A DNA stretch of 64,000 nucleotides, taken from contig NZ_JAGTAS010000020.1 in assembly GCF_025685425.1 (NCBI RefSeq), positions 62,001-126,000 of the forward strand. Reading direction: 5' to 3'. The notes below the pieces were generated by a model that saw nothing but the letters and a program-made list of their open reading frames with translations, did not search any database and was not told where the DNA came from. Made by a program: the position numbers and the translations under genes. This document shows, in pieces, positions 47,787 to 57,269 of the stretch. The DNA is from Terriglobus albidus (lineage in GTDB: Bacteria > Acidobacteriota > Terriglobia > Terriglobales > Acidobacteriaceae). Every line of letters begins with the position of its first letter. Position 1 is the first letter of the stretch.

Positions 47787-50036
47787 GTGACCTCTCTTCG
47801 CAGACTTCTTCCAATCCTCGTTCTCTCTGCATCCGCACTGGCACAGAACCAGCGCGTTGCCGACCAGCGTGTCGGCGAAGCTCCGGTAGATGGCTTTGAT
47901 CGCCGTGGCACGAATTCTGTTGCGTTGGCGATTCCCGGTCTGCGGCCCGGGCCTACAGCAATCGATATCAAGGATCTCGTCCTGCATGACTTTACTTTTG
48001 AAGGTTCTCCTGTTGCAGCATCGAAGCTTCATCTGAAGCAGTTGAGTGAAGGTGTTTATGAGATCACCTCTACGGCATACGCAGTCGGTGACTGGGAGTT
48101 TCAGGTTCATGATGGCGCTGCCGGATACTACGGTCTCGGTGAGCACTACAACACGCTGAATCACACGCACGAAGTCATTCGCAATCTGTCGCAGGACAAT
48201 GCATACAGCAAAGGCGCAGGCACCTATAAGCCGATTCCCTTCTATCTCTCAACCACCGGTTACGGCCTGTGGGTCGACACCACTGCCGAAGCTGTCTTCG
48301 ATATGAACGCTGCAGACCGCTATGAGGTGAACGTCTCTGTTCCCGCCGAGAGGCTGCGCATCGTGTTGTTCACCGGTCCGGAGTTTCCAAAGATCCTCGA
48401 TCGCTTCACCGCACTTGTGGGGCGCACCATTGTTCCGCCGTACTGGGCCTTTGCTCCCTGGGTCGGACGTGACTACCACCGTAACGACGCCGATGTGCGC
48501 GAAGATGTGGACAAGACACGCGCTCTCGGCCTGCCTGCCAGCGTCGAGCTGATCGATTCGCCGTGGTCCACCGGATATAACAGCTACGAGTTCAATCCGA
48601 AGCAGTTCTCTGACATCAGCGGCACGATCAAGTACGTCCATGACAATGGCTTCAAGCTGGTGCTGTGGCACACACCATGGATCAACAACAAGACGAAGAC
48701 GCCGGGCGAAGCCGGCTTTGCTGACAAGCTCGATATCGAGAGCTCCAACTATAAAGAGGCCGCCGCAGGCGGCTACTTCGTCAAGAACGAAGACGGCACC
48801 CCGTATGTGGGGACGTGGTGGAAGGGCGAAGGCTCCATCATCGACTTCACCAGCCCGGCAGCGAAGGAGTGGTGGCAGAACCAGGTCCGCAAGGTCATCA
48901 AGCTTGGGGCTGACGGCTTCAAGGATGACGATGCCGAGGGCAACTTCATCGGTCCCGTGAAGTTCGCCGATGGTACCGATCAGCGGCTGATGCGCAATCG
49001 CTTCGCCGTGCTCTACAACAACGCGATGGAAGAGTTGATCCAGAAGGACCTGAAGGGCAACGGGGTTCTCTTCGCGCGCAGCGCGACTGTCGGCAACCAC
49101 AATATCGCCATGCTCTGGGGCGGTGATAACGAGGGCAACTTCTCCGAAGAGGACGGGCTGCCGACCATCGTGACCGCTGGGTTGGGCGCCGGACTAAGCG
49201 GCATGGCGATGTGGACCGCTGACCTTGGGGGCTATTTCGGCGGCGCCGAACCCGATCCGGTGAACTTCATGCGCTGGACGCAGGTCGCTGCCTTCTCTCC
49301 CGCGATGGAGGTCCTGAACACCAGGAATCGCGGACCCTGGAGCTATGGCGACGAGGCGCTGAAGAACTACCGTAAGTACGCCGTGCTGCACATGAGCCTC
49401 TTCCCCTACCGCTACGCCGCCGCGCAGCAGGCCAACAAAACCGGCATGCCGCTGATGCGCGCCCTGGTGCTGAACTACCAGGACGACAAACAGGCCCGCG
49501 AGACCAGGGACGAGTACCTCTTCGGAGACGATTTCCTCGTGGCTCCGGTTCTCCACGAGGGAACGCAGCGGCCGGTTTACCTGCCTGCGGGCGACTGGGT
49601 GAACTACTGGACCGGAGCACAGGCCACCGGCGGCAAGACGCTCGTCGCCGATGCGCCGATGGACGTGCTACCCCTCTATGTCCGCGCTGGAGCGGTCATC
49701 GCGAAGATCCCAGAAGACGTCATGACGCTGGTGCCCTCGGAAGAGTCGGACAATAAGACCGTAAAGACCCTGGACGATCGCCGTATTTATGAGTTGATTC
49801 AGCCATTTACGGGATCGGCAACCAAAACCATGGAGGACTTTGAGGGTCGCACTCTCACCCGCGATGCCGCCTCGCTGAAGATCAAGGGGAGGGCTGCCAA
49901 GGTGACCGTCCGCTGGAAGTTCGGCCGGGTACGTTCCGTCACCGTAAACGGATCGCCGGTAAAACTCCTGACCGACTCTGCCGGACCCTACGTGGAGCTG
50001 AGCCACAGGGACCAATCCACCATTGAATGGAAATAA
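47787..50036 (+). CDS. Secreted GH31 alpha-glycosidase
   Basis: The 749-residue protein has a signal peptide (LLPILVLSASALAQ) and a GH31 architecture: N-terminal beta-sandwich, TIM barrel from about residue 215, C-terminal beta domains. The likely nucleophile is D381 in DGFKDDDAEG and the acid/base D447 in LWGGDNEGN; GLSGMAMWTADLGGYFGG and RFRALLPY-like MSLFPYRYAA follow. Family members are alpha-glucosidases or alpha-xylosidases; the specificity is not clear. Start GTG 47787 has GGAG 9 nt upstream. Confidence 0.9.
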   Translation: MTSLRRLLPILVLSASALAQNQRVADQRVGEAPVDGFDRRGTNSVALAIPGLRPGPTAIDIKDLVLHDFTFEGSPVAASKLHLKQLSEGVYEITSTAYAVGDWEFQVHDGAAGYYGLGEHYNTLNHTHEVIRNLSQDNAYSKGAGTYKPIPFYLSTTGYGLWVDTTAEAVFDMNAADRYEVNVSVPAERLRIVLFTGPEFPKILDRFTALVGRTIVPPYWAFAPWVGRDYHRNDADVREDVDKTRALGLPASVELIDSPWSTGYNSYEFNPKQFSDISGTIKYVHDNGFKLVLWHTPWINNKTKTPGEAGFADKLDIESSNYKEAAAGGYFVKNEDGTPYVGTWWKGEGSIIDFTSPAAKEWWQNQVRKVIKLGADGFKDDDAEGNFIGPVKFADGTDQRLMRNRFAVLYNNAMEELIQKDLKGNGVLFARSATVGNHNIAMLWGGDNEGNFSEEDGLPTIVTAGLGAGLSGMAMWTADLGGYFGGAEPDPVNFMRWTQVAAFSPAMEVLNTRNRGPWSYGDEALKNYRKYAVLHMSLFPYRYAAAQQANKTGMPLMRALVLNYQDDKQARETRDEYLFGDDFLVAPVLHEGTQRPVYLPAGDWVNYWTGAQATGGKTLVADAPMDVLPLYVRAGAVIAKIPEDVMTLVPSEESDNKTVKTLDDRRIYELIQPFTGSATKTMEDFEGRTLTRDAASLKIKGRAAKVTVRWKFGRVRSVTVNGSPVKLLTDSAGPYVELSHRDQSTIEWK

Positions 50037-50354
50037 TACCCATATTTTCCTCAGCTTCCAGGGGCGACACTTCTTCGCCCTGCGGCATCCCTGTGTAGAG
50101 CCGAGACCGGGGGACGGAAATGAGTCCTGAGAGCGCTTTAGAGCGTCTAAAGAATGTGGTATCCTGTGGTTCGCTGGGATTCTGCGCCCATACTATGCCC
50201 TCGCCCACTGCGGAATAGAGGAGCTGTGGCCCAGGCGGTCTAAACCGCTACTCCGTTTTCCAGCCCCAGTAACAACCCCGGGATACGTGTCGACGATGAA
50301 CGCCGAACACGAAAATATTTTCACCCCACGATTCAACGTGGGAAGGGATGCATT
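50037..50354. other. Gene-free leader region of rpoD
   Basis: 318 bp without a gene. GAGCGCTTTAGAGCGTCTAAAG (50132-50153) contains an imperfect dyad, and GGGAAGGGATGC just before the GTG start provides the Shine-Dalgarno. I cannot place the promoter reliably. Confidence 0.5.
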
Positions 50355-52067
50355 GTGGCTAACGAGGAAATGGATAATTTCGGAGAGACAGCGATAGACC
50401 AGGACAGCCTGGACAAGCTGATCGATGCCGGTAAAGAGAAGGGCTACCTCACCTACGGCGAGGCGAACGACCTGATTCCTGGCGACATGACCAATCCAGA
50501 TGATCTGGATGACCTGCTGACGACCATCAATACGCAGGGTATCGATGTTCTGTCGCCTGATGCAAAGTTCGACAAGCGCGACGCCTACGACCTGGACTCC
50601 GAGGATGAGGACGTTGAGCTTGACCTGACCCCGGGACAGCTTGAGAAGACCAACGACCCTGTGCGCATGTACCTGCGCGAGATGGGTACGGTTCCGTTGC
50701 TCACCCGTGAGGGCGAGGTTGAGATCGCCAAGCGCATTGAACGTGGCCAGTTGCGCGTCATGAAGGCCATCTCGCGCTCGCCGATCGTCATTCGCGAGAT
50801 TCTTGCTCTGGGCGACGATCTGAAGCGCGGCGTGCGCAACATCAAGGAAGTTGTCACCTTCGACGAAGAAGAGCTGACCGAAGAGATTCTGATGTCGCGC
50901 GTCAAGGCGACCGTCAAGAAGATCGACGCTATCTCGAATCACCAGAAGAAGGCCGAGGAGTACACGGCCAAGCTGGCCGACGGCAAACTGAAGTCGGCGA
51001 AGGACCAGCGCAAGCACCGCTGGCTGGTCGGCCGCGAGCGTGTGAAGGCGACGCGCATCGTGCGCGAGCTCAAGTACACCAACTCCGAGAAGAAGCGCCT
51101 GCTCGACAAGGTCAACAAGACCGTCGACTCCATGCGCACGCTTGAGCGCCAGATCAAGTCGCTGGACCAGAAGTTCGATGCCTCGCGCTCGGAAGAGCTG
51201 AAGAAGGAGTACCGCCGCCAGCAGAAGAACTGCCGCGTGGATCTGGAGCGCCTGGAGAACGAAGCCGGCCTTACCATCGATGAGCTGAAGCGCACGCAGC
51301 GCGAGATGATCCAGGGCGACATGGACGCGGAGAAGGCAAAGCGCGAGCTGATCGAAGCCAACCTTCGTCTCGTGGTCTCCATCGCGAAGAAGTACACCAA
51401 TCGCGGTCTGCAGTTCCTCGATCTGATTCAGGAAGGCAACATCGGCCTGATGAAGGCCGTCGATAAGTTCGAGTACCGCCGCGGTTACAAGTTCTCGACC
51501 TACGCCACCTGGTGGATTCGTCAGGCCATCACCCGCGCCATCGCGGACCAGGCCCGCACCATCCGTATCCCGGTGCACATGATCGAGACCATCAACAAGC
51601 TGATCCGCACCAGCCGTCAGCTTGTGCAGGAGCTCGGCCGCGAACCCAGCTCGGAAGAGATCGCGAAGCGTATGGATATCCCGGTCGCGAAGGTCCGTAA
51701 GGTCCTGAAGATCGCGCAGGAGCCCATCTCGCTGGAGACACCGATCGGTGAAGAGGAAGATTCGCACCTTGGCGACTTCATCGAAGACCGCATGGCAGTC
51801 TCGCCGTCCGACGCCGTGATCTCGGTGAACCTGAAGGAGTACACCTCGCAGGTACTGCGCACGCTGACTCCGCGCGAAGAGCGTGTGATCAAGATGCGCT
51901 TCGGCCTCGAAGACGGCTCCGAGCATACGCTCGAAGAAGTGGGCCAGAGCTTCCAGGTCACCCGCGAGCGCATCCGCCAGATCGAAGCCAAGGCCCTGCG
52001 CAAGCTGCGTCATCCCAGCCGCAGCCGCAAGCTGCGCGCCTTCGTCGATGGCGTGAAAGAAATCTAA
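50355..52067 (+). CDS. rpoD: Primary sigma factor RpoD (sigma-70/SigA)
   Basis: The 570-residue protein has region 1.1 (about 15-75), an acidic linker, region 1.2 ([20 protein letters not shown]), a non-conserved region, regions 2.1-2.4 ([20 protein letters not shown] through [20 protein letters not shown]), region 3 and region 4 ([37 protein letters not shown]). This is the housekeeping sigma. GTG 50355 has AAGGGA 6-7 nt upstream; ATG 50370 is a weaker alternative. A terminator follows. Confidence 0.97.
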   Translation: MANEEMDNFGETAIDQDSLDKLIDAGKEKGYLTYGEANDLIPGDMTNPDDLDDLLTTINTQGIDVLSPDAKFDKRDAYDLDSEDEDVELDLTPGQLEKTNDPVRMYLREMGTVPLLTREGEVEIAKRIERGQLRVMKAISRSPIVIREILALGDDLKRGVRNIKEVVTFDEEELTEEILMSRVKATVKKIDAISNHQKKAEEYTAKLADGKLKSAKDQRKHRWLVGRERVKATRIVRELKYTNSEKKRLLDKVNKTVDSMRTLERQIKSLDQKFDASRSEELKKEYRRQQKNCRVDLERLENEAGLTIDELKRTQREMIQGDMDAEKAKRELIEANLRLVVSIAKKYTNRGLQFLDLIQEGNIGLMKAVDKFEYRRGYKFSTYATWWIRQAITRAIADQARTIRIPVHMIETINKLIRTSRQLVQELGREPSSEEIAKRMDIPVAKVRKVLKIAQEPISLETPIGEEEDSHLGDFIEDRMAVSPSDAVISVNLKEYTSQVLRTLTPREERVIKMRFGLEDGSEHTLEEVGQSFQVTRERIRQIEAKALRKLRHPSRSRKLRAFVDGVKEI

Positions 52068-52091
52068 CTCGCTGCGAGTTAGCATAGAAAC

Positions 52092-52119
52092 AAAGGCCGC
52101 GATTTGCTCGCGGCCTTTG
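52092..52119 (+). terminator. Intrinsic terminator of rpoD
   Basis: AAAGGCCGCGA / TCGCGGCCTTT perfect 11-bp stem with a TTTGC loop, ending TTTG. It lies 24 bp after the rpoD stop and only 10 bp before the next start codon. Confidence 0.88.
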
Positions 52120-52129
52120 TACTGCTCAA

Positions 52130-52867
52130 ATGTCCTCTCTGTTCGAACCCACACCGCCGGATATCCTGCCCGAGCTTCATCAGCGGCTGCTTGCTTTCTA
52201 CGGCAAGCCGGCTCCGCGCGATGTGTGGGATCCGCTGACACAGTTGATCTACTCGCTGCTCTCTGCCCGTACCAAGACCGAAGTGTCGCTGCAGATCATC
52301 CGCGATCTGCGCAACCGCTTCGACGGCTGGCAAGGTGACTGGACACGTTTGCGCGATGCCTCCATCGCAGAGATCGAGGAGGTCATTCGACCGGTAACGC
52401 ACTATGAGAAGAAGTCGCACCAGTTGAAGGAAACACTTCGGCAGATCAGCGACCGTATCGGCGTGCTGCGGCTGGAGCCGTTGGGACGGTATCGCACCGA
52501 AAAGATCCGCGCCTGGATCGAGCAGCTCCCGGGTGTCGGCGTGAAGACCTCCGCGGCTGTGGTCAACTTCACCACACTGCGACGCCGCGCTCTATGCATC
52601 GACGGCCACCATCAACGGATTGCGCAGCGGCTGGGCCTGAGCTCGCCTAAAGCCGATGCGCGCCAGGTGGAAGCGGACCTGATGGCACTGGTACCCGAGG
52701 ACTGGACGCCTGAGATGCTGGACGAAGATCACTCGCTCTTCAAACTGCATGGACAGACGCTGTGCACAAAGAATGAGCTGCGCTGCGGCAGGTGTCCGCT
52801 GCTCGACGTATGCCCAACGGGCAAGCAAAGGGCCACGCCGAAGCGTGGCCTTTATCCACTCGATTAA
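52130..52867 (+). CDS. Endonuclease III-like HhH-GPD DNA glycosylase
   Basis: The 245-residue base-excision-repair glycosylase has the helix-hairpin-helix LPGVGVKTSAAVV with catalytic Lys139, catalytic Asp158 in IDGHHQRIAQRLG, and a [4Fe-4S] cluster motif C212-x6-C219-x2-C222-x5-C228. These are all Nth hallmarks. It starts 10 bp after the rpoD terminator without a visible Shine-Dalgarno. A terminator hairpin is built into its last codons. Confidence 0.9.
   Translation: MSSLFEPTPPDILPELHQRLLAFYGKPAPRDVWDPLTQLIYSLLSARTKTEVSLQIIRDLRNRFDGWQGDWTRLRDASIAEIEEVIRPVTHYEKKSHQLKETLRQISDRIGVLRLEPLGRYRTEKIRAWIEQLPGVGVKTSAAVVNFTTLRRRALCIDGHHQRIAQRLGLSSPKADARQVEADLMALVPEDWTPEMLDEDHSLFKLHGQTLCTKNELRCGRCPLLDVCPTGKQRATPKRGLYPLD
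52827..52853 (+). terminator. Terminator hairpin embedded in the 3' end of the glycosylase gene
   Basis: AAAGGGCCACGC / GCGTGGCCTTT with a CGAA tetraloop. It lies entirely inside the coding sequence, ending 14 bp before the last base of the stop codon. Confidence 0.75.
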
Positions 52868-52938
52868 CATTAGTGCTCCGAGTCATTAATTCTTCAAATA
52901 AAGGGTTGATCTACAGAGCCTAGAGCATAACTGAACCA

Positions 52939-53090
52939 GGTGGGAGCAGCGGGCTTCAGCCCGCTGATAAAGATGCAAAAGTAAATGGGCTTTAGCCCTG
53001 GGCTTTTTCCTAATTGACAAAAGAGGCCAGGGCTAAAGCCCGTTTTTTTATAGAGCCAACGAACGCGGGCTGAAGCCCGCGTCTCCCACC
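52939..53090 (+). repeat. A-family intergenic repeat, copy 5
   Basis: Full copy from GGTGGGAGCAGCGGGC to GTCTCCCACC. 53091-53178 follows with GATTCGAGCTTTGCTCGAAT and CCCCCGACGAACC / AGTTCGTCGGG modules. No gene lies in 52868-53293. Confidence 0.85.
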
Positions 53091-53178
53091 CGATTCGAGC
53101 TTTGCTCGAATCGTCCACCCCCGACGAACCAAGTTCGTCGGGCTCGGATACGAAATGGATGGGCTAACCCTCAGGACG

Positions 53179-53296
53179 CTAGAGCATTTTCCTGTTGCTG
53201 GGTATCCCAGAAGGAGCGTGCATCTATGGCGTTTGCACTGCGGAAACGCCATAGATGCAGAAGCCCTACTGTACACCTACAAGAAAAATGACACTA
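53179..53296 (-). repeat. C-family MITE-like element, copy 3
   Basis: From CTAGAGCATTTTCCTGTTG to AAGAAAAATG-ACACTA, in reverse orientation to copies 1, 2 and 5. The right end, although diverged, contains the CTA (53294-53296) that is the TAG stop of the M16 gene. Confidence 0.75.
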
Positions 53297-56089
53297 CTGT
53301 TTCGGTGTTGCGTCGACCGTCCACTCTTCGATCGGCGCGAGCTTCAGATCCTTCAGGCCTGCTTCAATCTTAGATTTGTCGCCGACGGCAACCAGAATCA
53401 TCTGGTCCGGATGGATGTAGGTTGTCGCTGCATCCGCCGCCTGTTTCGACGTGACTGCATCAACCTTCGCAGGCAATGTACGGTAATACGTCAGCGGCAG
53501 ACCATAGGTGAAGATATTGCCCATGGCCCCAACTACTCCGGCGTTGGTCTCGAAATCACCAGGCAGTGAACGGGCATAGCTGTCGCGCGCCATCTTCAGC
53601 TCGCTATCGCTCAGCGGCTCCGTCCGGATGCGTGTGAGCTCATGCATCAGCTCCCTGGCAGCCGGCGCAGTGACATCCGTCCGAACCGACGCACCTGCAA
53701 GGAACGGCCCATTGCCACGGCGGAAGGTGAAGCGCGAGCTGGCTCCGTAGGTGTAGCCGTGCTCTTCGCGCAGGTTCATGTTGATGCGGCTGGAGAACAG
53801 GTCGCCAAGCATGGTGTTCATCACCACCACCGGAACATAGTCCGGAGTGGAACGTGGCAAGCCAAGCTGGAAAGCATAGATTGCGGTCTGGGGAGCGCCT
53901 GGCTTGTCCACCAGAATCACGCGCTTGGTCGCTGTCGGCGGAGCAGTTGGAGGCGTAGGCACAGAGGCCGTCCCTGTCCATCCGCCAAAGTACTTGGTCG
54001 CCAGAGCACGTGCCTTCGCGAGGGTGATGTCGCCGGACAACACTAGAGCCGAGTTTTTTGGACCGACGCTCTTCGTATAGAAGCCTGACAGATCGGCGGA
54101 AGAGATCTCCTTCACCGAATCCGGCTTGCCGAGAGAATTGTGTCCATAAGCGCTGGTGGGACCGAACAGAGCGGCAATACCGACCTGCTGTGCGACAATC
54201 GGTGGCTGGTCGCGCTGCTGCAGCAACTGCGTCAGACGACGCTTGCGGACACGCTCCACCTCACTGCCATCGAAGGCCGGATGCAATGCAACATCCGCAA
54301 AGAGATCGACGGCATTGTCCAGTTTCGTTGTCAGCCCGCCTACAGAGACGCTCATCGCGTCAGAGGTAGCAGTTCCGTTGAGCGAGAGTGCGAGGTCTCC
54401 CGTCTGGTCTGCAATCATAGTCGCCGAGCGGGTCTTCGTCCCCTCGGTCAGCATCGCTGCGGCAAAACCGGCAACACCTGGCTTATCCGCCGGATCCTGC
54501 GAGGCTCCGCTGAGTGAGACCAGATTCGCCGCGAAGAGCGGCAGCTTATGGTTTTCTGCTACATACACCTTCAAACCATTCGCAAGAGTAAAGGTCTGCG
54601 GTACCGGCAGCGCGAAGGACGGCATTGGCCCCGGCTTCGGCGCGGACTTGCGCCATGCCTGTGCCGCATCGAACTCGGCAGTGTATTCCTTTTCGATCTT
54701 CACGTCCGCGTCCGTATTCTCCGGACTGCGCGGTACGTCGTGAATCACCTTCTCGCCGGGCACGCCGTAGACAACGACACGATGGTTGCTCGCCAGCAGA
54801 TCCTGCGCATACTTCATCACGGAAGCGCCATCCGCATTCTGATAGCGGGCGATATCTTTCGGAAGATATCCGGGATCGCCGGTGAAATGGTTGTAGTAGT
54901 TCAACTTGTCAGCGACAGAACCGATGCGCTCCAGCGGACGAATCAAGCCGGCGATGGATTTAGTGCGGGCACGCTCAAGCTCTTCCGGTGTCGCACCGTT
55001 CTTCAGAAACTCATCGATCACCGCGTTTGCGGCCTTTTCCAGATCGGCGGCCTTGGTGCCGGGACGTGCCGTGATCTCGCAATTGAAGATCGAGGCCACC
55101 TGCGCGGACTCGTTGTAGCACTGTGCTGCCTGTGCGATCTGCTGTTCGTAGACCAGCTTCTTGTAAAGGCGGCTGGAACGTCCGCCACCCAGCACGTCGG
55201 CTGTGATGTCCATCTCGGCATCACCCGGAGCAAACGCCTTGGGCGAAAGCCATGCAAGATAGACCTTCTCCAGTTGCACGGTATCGGTCACGGTGAGCCG
55301 CTTCTCAGCGGTGATCGACGGCGTCACGACATCGACCTTCGGCACAGCGTCGCCCTTCTGCAACGGACCGAAATACTTCTCAACCAGAGCCTTCGCCTGA
55401 GCTTTATCGAAGCTGCCGGCGACGACCAGTGTGGCATTGTTCGGCGCATAGTATGTCTTGAAGAAGTCGCGGACGTCCACCAGGCGTGCGGCCTCGATAT
55501 CCTTGTGCGAGCCGATTACAACGCCGTGATAGGGATGCGGCTCCGGGAACAGATTGCCGTAGACCTCTTCTTCCACAACACCGTAAGGCTGGTTCTCACG
55601 CGACTGACGGCGCTCGTTCCGCACAACGTCACGCTGATTGGTCAGCTTGGCGCGATCCAGCGTATCGAGCAGGAAGCCCATGCGATCGCTCTCCAGCCAC
55701 AAGGCGAGCTCGAGCTGATTGGAAGGCACCGTCTCGAAGTAGTTCGTACGATCGAAGTTGGTGCTGCCGTTGATGTCCGATGCACCGGCGGCCTCGAGAT
55801 ACTTGAAGTGGTTTTTCTCGCCCACGTTCTTCGAACCTTCGAACATCATGTGCTCGAAGAGATGCGCAAAGCCCGTGCGGCCCGGACGCTCATTCACCGC
55901 GCCAACGTGATACCAGACGTTCACGCTGACCAGAGGCAGAGACTTGTCTTCGGTGAGAAGGACCTGCAGGCCGTTGGGCAAGCGGTACTCCTCGTAGGCG
56001 ATGACGGGCGCTTTAATCGCTGATGTCTGCGCTAGCGAAGAGATAGTAAGGACAAGAGCAGAGAAAATAGCTGCGAGGCGCAGTTTCAT
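53294..56089 (-). CDS. Secreted M16-family zinc protease (two M16 domains)
   Basis: The 931-residue exported protein has a signal peptide (LAAIFSALVLTISSLA) and two M16 repeats. The first has the inverted zinc motif H76-L-F-E-H80 (AHLFEHMMFEGS) and supporting Glu downstream; the second half (from about residue 505) lacks HxxEH and is the inactive partner, as in pitrilysin/insulysin-like enzymes. ATG 56089 is preferred because the longer frame to 56284 crosses a terminator and a C element. Likely role: degrading small peptides in the periplasm. Confidence 0.9.
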   Translation of the reverse strand: MKLRLAAIFSALVLTISSLAQTSAIKAPVIAYEEYRLPNGLQVLLTEDKSLPLVSVNVWYHVGAVNERPGRTGFAHLFEHMMFEGSKNVGEKNHFKYLEAAGASDINGSTNFDRTNYFETVPSNQLELALWLESDRMGFLLDTLDRAKLTNQRDVVRNERRQSRENQPYGVVEEEVYGNLFPEPHPYHGVVIGSHKDIEAARLVDVRDFFKTYYAPNNATLVVAGSFDKAQAKALVEKYFGPLQKGDAVPKVDVVTPSITAEKRLTVTDTVQLEKVYLAWLSPKAFAPGDAEMDITADVLGGGRSSRLYKKLVYEQQIAQAAQCYNESAQVASIFNCEITARPGTKAADLEKAANAVIDEFLKNGATPEELERARTKSIAGLIRPLERIGSVADKLNYYNHFTGDPGYLPKDIARYQNADGASVMKYAQDLLASNHRVVVYGVPGEKVIHDVPRSPENTDADVKIEKEYTAEFDAAQAWRKSAPKPGPMPSFALPVPQTFTLANGLKVYVAENHKLPLFAANLVSLSGASQDPADKPGVAGFAAAMLTEGTKTRSATMIADQTGDLALSLNGTATSDAMSVSVGGLTTKLDNAVDLFADVALHPAFDGSEVERVRKRRLTQLLQQRDQPPIVAQQVGIAALFGPTSAYGHNSLGKPDSVKEISSADLSGFYTKSVGPKNSALVLSGDITLAKARALATKYFGGWTGTASVPTPPTAPPTATKRVILVDKPGAPQTAIYAFQLGLPRSTPDYVPVVVMNTMLGDLFSSRINMNLREEHGYTYGASSRFTFRRGNGPFLAGASVRTDVTAPAARELMHELTRIRTEPLSDSELKMARDSYARSLPGDFETNAGVVGAMGNIFTYGLPLTYYRTLPAKVDAVTSKQAADAATTYIHPDQMILVAVGDKSKIEAGLKDLKLAPIEEWTVDATPKQ

Positions 56090-56157
56090 AGGGGACCTAC
56101 TCCGGGGAGGCAGAATTAGTTGGCACGCCCTAGCGTATCTCCGCCCAGCCCAAAACG

Positions 56158-56185
56158 AAAGAGGCTGCGCACTGCGCAGCCTCTT
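56158..56185 (-). terminator. Terminator between the 67-residue protein gene and the M16 gene
   Basis: AAGAGGCTGCGCA / TGCGCAGCCTCTT, a near-perfect palindrome. On the minus strand it is followed by TCGTTTTGGG. It lies downstream of the small gene ending at 56326. Confidence 0.7.
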
Positions 56186-56213
56186 CGGTGAATTGTGAGT
56201 TGAGGGGAGAGTA

Positions 56214-56329
56214 ATAGCATTTTCCCTGTTGCCGGGTACGCCGGAAGAGGCGTGCAGCGGCGTTTTCATTGCGGCAACGCCCATAGATGCGGAAGCCCCT
56301 ACACGACACCCACAGGAAAAATGTTCTAA
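56214..56329 (-). repeat. C-family MITE-like element, copy 4
   Basis: From AATAGCATTTTCCCTGTTG to CAGGAAAAATGTTCTAA, with inner CGGCGTTTTC / GCGGCAACGCC arms. Its right terminal repeat contains the TAG stop of the 67-residue protein gene. Confidence 0.8.
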
Positions 56330-56529
56330 GCTGCCGCCGCCGGACTAAATCCGTCGCAACCGCTGATCGGGGTGACCTTCAGGTGCAGGCTGGCATGCTT
56401 TGGATGACCGCATTCGTCCACTACGGTTGCTTCCGCCTGGTGGCTGGTGACAATGGAGATAAGGTTGTTGTCTCTATGCGTCTCACCGAAGTGAGAACAA
56501 AGACCGCATTGACCATTCGAAATCTGCAT
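56326..56529 (-). CDS. Small Cys/His-containing conserved protein
   Basis: The 67-residue cytoplasmic protein begins MQISNGQCGLCSHFGETH and ends with VVDECGHPKHASLHLKV followed by TPISGCDGF. The CGLC, ECGHPKH and GCDGF groups could bind a metal such as zinc. I recall close relatives as conserved hypothetical proteins in acidobacteria and planctomycetes; function is unknown. ATG 56529 has GGAGG 5 nt upstream, which makes the four extra codons upstream unlikely. Its stop lies in a C element. Confidence 0.72.
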   Translation of the reverse strand: MQISNGQCGLCSHFGETHRDNNLISIVTSHQAEATVVDECGHPKHASLHLKVTPISGCDGFSPAAAA

Positions 56530-56762
56530 AAGAACCTCCACACGATTCGATTAGAGATTGCGGCAACGCCCTCACGTTGCCTTGCCAAGCATCATGCGCC
56601 TCTTTCCAGAAGCTGTAAATTGCGACAAAACAGGGCCGACTTCCAACGAAAATATGACATTATCGGACGGACGCCGGCGAGAACACATGCGGATGGAACC
56701 GTCCATCCCAGAGATGCGTATCTGGATTACGTAACTGGAGACGGGACAGAAAGAGGTATCTG

Positions 56763-57200
56763 ATGACAGGGGATCCTTATACAGCAGGCATGACGGAAGC
56801 GCAGCGCGCGTACTTCTACTCTGAGTACCAGAATCAACGCAAAGATGAGGTCGCGGGTATTCTGTTCGCTTTCTTCCTGGGAGGCTTCGGCGCACATCAC
56901 TTCTATCTGAAACGCAATGGCATGGGTGTGCTGTATCTCTGTTTCTGCTGGACTATCATTCCGGCTGTTGTCGCGTTCTTCGAATGCTTCTTCATGCCGG
57001 GACGTGTGCGGGAGTACAACGCTCTGCTCGCTGTACAGCTACAGCAGACGATTCTCAACGGCGGGGCAACGACGACGCCTGTCCCGCCCGCTAACAACCA
57101 TAATCCCTATCTCGCCAATGGCCGGGTCTGCAGTCAGTGCGGTGCACCTGTGGAGCATGATGCTCAGTTCTGCCCGAAGTGTGGCGCGCGGGTTGCGTAA
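56763..57200 (+). CDS. TM2-domain protein with C-terminal zinc ribbon
   Basis: The 145-residue protein has a TM2 domain (about 25-75: two TM helices with [20 protein letters not shown] between), a Pro/Asn linker and a C-terminal zinc ribbon C-x2-C...C-x2-C ([20 protein letters not shown]). TM2 proteins are small membrane proteins of largely unknown role. It ends just before a bidirectional terminator. Confidence 0.85.
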   Translation: MTGDPYTAGMTEAQRAYFYSEYQNQRKDEVAGILFAFFLGGFGAHHFYLKRNGMGVLYLCFCWTIIPAVVAFFECFFMPGRVREYNALLAVQLQQTILNGGATTTPVPPANNHNPYLANGRVCSQCGAPVEHDAQFCPKCGARVA

Positions 57201-57219
57201 GGTATATCGATAAAAGAAC

Positions 57220-57248
57220 AAAAGCGCGGGCTCTTTAGCCCGCGCTTT
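57220..57248. terminator. Bidirectional intrinsic terminator
   Basis: AAAGCGCGGGCT / AGCCCGCGCTTT perfect 12-bp stem with a CTTT loop, between convergent TM2 and isomerase-like genes. Short T runs flank it on both strands. Confidence 0.88.
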
Positions 57249-57269
57249 GTATTTCAACTCCGTCTCCGC

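Noticed and set aside
50193-52241. 682-codon minus-strand open frame
   Set aside because: Antisense to rpoD across its whole length; rpoD is unmistakable.
54548-56023. 491-codon plus-strand open frame
   Set aside because: Antisense to the M16 protease gene, whose HxxEH motif and signal peptide are clear.
53294-56284. 996-codon version of the M16 gene
   Set aside because: The extra 65 codons cross a terminator hairpin and part of a C element; ATG 56089 places the signal peptide first.
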